44,035 nucleotides of DNA from Rhodospirillaceae bacterium (lineage in GTDB: Bacteria; Pseudomonadota; Alphaproteobacteria; Rhodospirillales; Casp-alpha2). The notes under the pieces were generated by a model. That model was not told the origin of the DNA. It searched no databases and saw only the letters and a list, made by a program, of their open reading frames with translations. The translations under genes were made by a program, and so were the position numbers. Numbering within the stretch: position 1 is the first letter of the stretch; every line of letters starts with the position of its first letter. This document shows positions 42,381 through 44,035 of the stretch, in pieces. The DNA is taken from positions 1 through 44,035 of the forward strand of contig JABIPG010000039.1 of NCBI GenBank assembly GCA_018698795.1. Reading direction: 5' to 3'.

Positions 42381-42887
42381 GTGCGGCAATACAGCTCTGT
42401 TGCGAATGATGCGACTCCCACCAACATCGATGCCGACATTCTGCCAGTGCTGGAGTATTGGCAGCAAGGCTGCAAGGGCCAATTTGCGCCCACTTGGCAG
42501 GACTTTCGGCTGGAGGAATTGCCACCACGGCTCATACCGCAATGTGCGGTTGTTGATGTCATCGATGACGGTGATGATTTTTGCTACCGGTTCTGGGGGA
42601 CCGATCGAGAAGTCCTCCAAGGTCGCGATATGACGGGAAAAAGCGTCCGTGAACTATGCCCATCGGACCTTACTGATCTGGTTTGGGAAGAGTACGCGGA
42701 AATCCTTAAGCGCAGGAACCCTATCTGGTTTGAAATCACCGCGCACATTGATGACTCGCACGAATTTCAATTTCAATACCTTCGCATGCCGCTTCGCGGA
42801 GATGGTCAAAACATCGATCGGATCTTTGGAATCTGCCGTAATCGCTATAGTCCAAGAGAGCTTGAATCGACGTTTCCGATCACCTAA
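42381..42887 (+). CDS. PAS-domain protein of the alphaproteobacterial stand-alone type
   Basis: A single-PAS protein of about 168 aa. It begins with a helical segment (DILPVLEYWQQGCKGQFAPTWQDFRLEELPPRLIP) followed by a PAS core (VVDVIDDGDDFCYRFWGTDREVLQGRDMTGKSVREL, then FQFQYLRMPLRGDGQNIDRIFGI). No output domain is present. The start is uncertain: GTG 42381 (AGAGGAAA before it) or TTG 42342. Stand-alone PAS proteins of this kind are common in Rhodospirillales; ligand and role are unknown. It is followed by the ABC exporter genes, perhaps not in the same operon. Confidence 0.75.
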   Translation: MRQYSSVANDATPTNIDADILPVLEYWQQGCKGQFAPTWQDFRLEELPPRLIPQCAVVDVIDDGDDFCYRFWGTDREVLQGRDMTGKSVRELCPSDLTDLVWEEYAEILKRRNPIWFEITAHIDDSHEFQFQYLRMPLRGDGQNIDRIFGICRNRYSPRELESTFPIT

Positions 42888-43003
42888 TGCGATCTCTTAG
42901 TCTTGACACCCGCTGCACAGCGGGTATGTCCATGCCTGCCCGTGCGAATACGGGAGAATTCTGGGCTAAATCCAACAATGAAAAGACCGGGTGGTTTCGG
43001 ATC

Positions 43004-43990
43004 ATGACAGCGATGATCGAACTAGAGAATTTGAGTAAACACTTCGGCGAACTGGTCGCCGTGGACGGTATCAGCCTGAACGTTTCCAAGGGCGAGGTAT
43101 TGGGTTTTCTGGGGCCGAATGGCGCGGGTAAATCCACCACCATGAAAATGATCGCCGGCTTTCTGGAGCCGACGGCGGGCGCGGCCAGGGTTGGAGGTAT
43201 CGATGTCACCGACGACCCGGTGGCGGTAAAAAGCCGCATCGGCTACCTGCCTGAAGGTGCGCCGACTTATGGCGACATGACGCCCAGGCGGTTTCTTGAT
43301 TTCATCGCCGAGATCAGAGGGTTCGACGGATCAGAACGCAAACACCGCATCGATGAAGTGGTGGAGAAAGTGATTTTGCAAAGCGTCCTGGATCAGCCGA
43401 TTGAGACGCTGTCGAAAGGTTTCAAGCGCCGCGTCGGATTGGCGCAGGCGATCGTGCATGACCCGGAAATCCTGATCCTGGATGAGCCCACCGACGGCCT
43501 GGACCCCAATCAAAAACACCACGTCCGCGAACTAATCCAAGAAATGGCGACCGAGAAGGCGATCATCGTCTCTACTCATATCCTCGAAGAGGTCGAGGCC
43601 GTCTGCTCACGCGCCGTGGTTATTGCACACGGCAGGCTATTGGCCGACGGCACGCCGGAAGAGTTGATGGCCATGTCGCCCAACCACAATACCGTGGTGA
43701 TGAGCGTCGCCACGGACGACGTGCAGAAATTCGCGGAAACCGCAATCCGTGCCGATGGCGTCAAGGGCGTCGACCATATGGAGAAATTGGACGGCATGGA
43801 CCGCTTCCGCGTATTGCCGATGCCTGGCAGAAACATTGTGCAACCGGTTACCGAGGCGCTGCGCGAGGTTAGGATCGAGGTCCGTGAGCTCTATGTGGAG
43901 CGCGGAGCCTTGGACGATGTATTCCGACAAATCACGACGGCTGATACGAAAGCGCCCGCCACCCAACCGAAGGAGGCCGCCAATGCGTAA
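43004..43990 (+). CDS. ABC-2 type exporter ATPase (GldA-like)
   Basis: A 328-aa ATPase: Walker A GPNGAGKST near residue 40, signature LSKGFKRRV (not LSGGQ, as in the GldA/NatA branch), Walker B ILILDEPTDGLD, and the switch His in IIVSTHILEE. A C-terminal extension of about 100 residues (VATDDVQKFAETAIRADG, RELYVERGALDDVFRQ) is typical of ABC-2 exporters. I start at ATG 43004; ATG 43013 is equally possible and the track's 42887 is upstream of the family start. The stop overlaps the start of the permease gene. Substrate unknown; GldA-type ATPases occur outside gliding bacteria. Confidence 0.93.
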   Translation: MTAMIELENLSKHFGELVAVDGISLNVSKGEVLGFLGPNGAGKSTTMKMIAGFLEPTAGAARVGGIDVTDDPVAVKSRIGYLPEGAPTYGDMTPRRFLDFIAEIRGFDGSERKHRIDEVVEKVILQSVLDQPIETLSKGFKRRVGLAQAIVHDPEILILDEPTDGLDPNQKHHVRELIQEMATEKAIIVSTHILEEVEAVCSRAVVIAHGRLLADGTPEELMAMSPNHNTVVMSVATDDVQKFAETAIRADGVKGVDHMEKLDGMDRFRVLPMPGRNIVQPVTEALREVRIEVRELYVERGALDDVFRQITTADTKAPATQPKEAANA

Positions 43991-44035
43991 TATCGCGACC
44001 ATCTTCAAACGCGAACTGATGAGCTATTTCGCCAC
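43983..44035 (+). CDS. ABC-2 type permease, N-terminal fragment
   Basis: Only 17 codons are visible, cut by the window edge. The start ATG overlaps the ATPase stop (ATGCGTAA) and the product begins MRNIATIFKRELMSYFA, the usual start of GldF-like permease subunits (an amphipathic K-R-E-L helix before helix 1). GGAGG lies seven bases upstream, in the end of the ATPase gene. The assignment rests on this short sequence and the ATPase next to it. Confidence 0.75.
   Translation, partial: MRNIATIFKRELMSYFA

Overview
The window looks like a chromosomal segment of a denitrifying alphaproteobacterium, probably Rhodospirillales-like. The basis is a Shemin-type 5-aminolevulinate synthase, a cytochrome cd1 (NirS) denitrification locus, DNR/FNR-type regulators with FNR-like boxes, and moderately high GC. 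The lineage is inference; no rRNA or tRNA was seen.

Layout. 1-4.2 kb: the N-terminal part of a FecR/RTX-type secreted protein (runs off the left edge), a TolC-family outer-membrane channel, and a 62-aa ORF behind a good sigma-54 promoter candidate. 4.3-9.4 kb: housekeeping genes (malic enzyme MaeB, glycerophosphodiesterase, glycerol kinase, GreB). 9.5-14 kb: a B12-dependent glutamate mutase operon (glmS-glmL-glmE) led by an enolase-superfamily gene that does not look like methylaspartate ammonia-lyase. 14.1-17 kb: a short overlapping ORF and a histidine kinase with a MarR-like winged helix at its N-terminus and four PAS-like regions.

17-40 kb is a nitrite/NO respiration island. It holds a DNR-type regulator with a perfect FNR box, a small membrane protein, a divergent cytochrome c, and a seven-gene operon. 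That operon encodes a 55-aa membrane peptide, a CuA subunit II, a ba3-like subunit I whose active-site Tyr is replaced by Gln (NO-reductase-like, NorSY/sNOR type), a CtaB-like prenyltransferase, a SCO protein, a cytochrome b / 2x[4Fe-4S] / MvhD-like fusion, and an unknown membrane-anchored protein, followed by bacteriohemerythrin. Then come hemA and a second DNR-type regulator sharing a two-box control region, and a leftward block nirS - nirT-like multiheme fusion - cupredoxin - nnrS. Divergent from nirS is the complete heme d1 operon nirE-C-F-D-L-G-H-J-N.

How the genes work together: NirS reduces nitrite to NO. Its heme d1 is made from uroporphyrinogen III by NirE, NirDLGH, NirJ, NirF and NirN. 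No norCB is present; the NorSY-like enzyme is the candidate NO reductase, and the cytochrome b/FeS/MvhD fusion is a candidate electron entry module. The same unusual box, TTAAC-N4-GTCAA, lies upstream of both nirS and the NorSY operon, which suggests they are switched on together by a DNR-type regulator.

40-44 kb: a periplasmic solute-binding-like protein, a cation diffusion facilitator, a PAS-domain protein and the start of an ABC-2 exporter operon (runs off the right edge). No intergenic stretch exceeds about 300 bases. I saw no insertion sequences, CRISPR arrays or phage genes.
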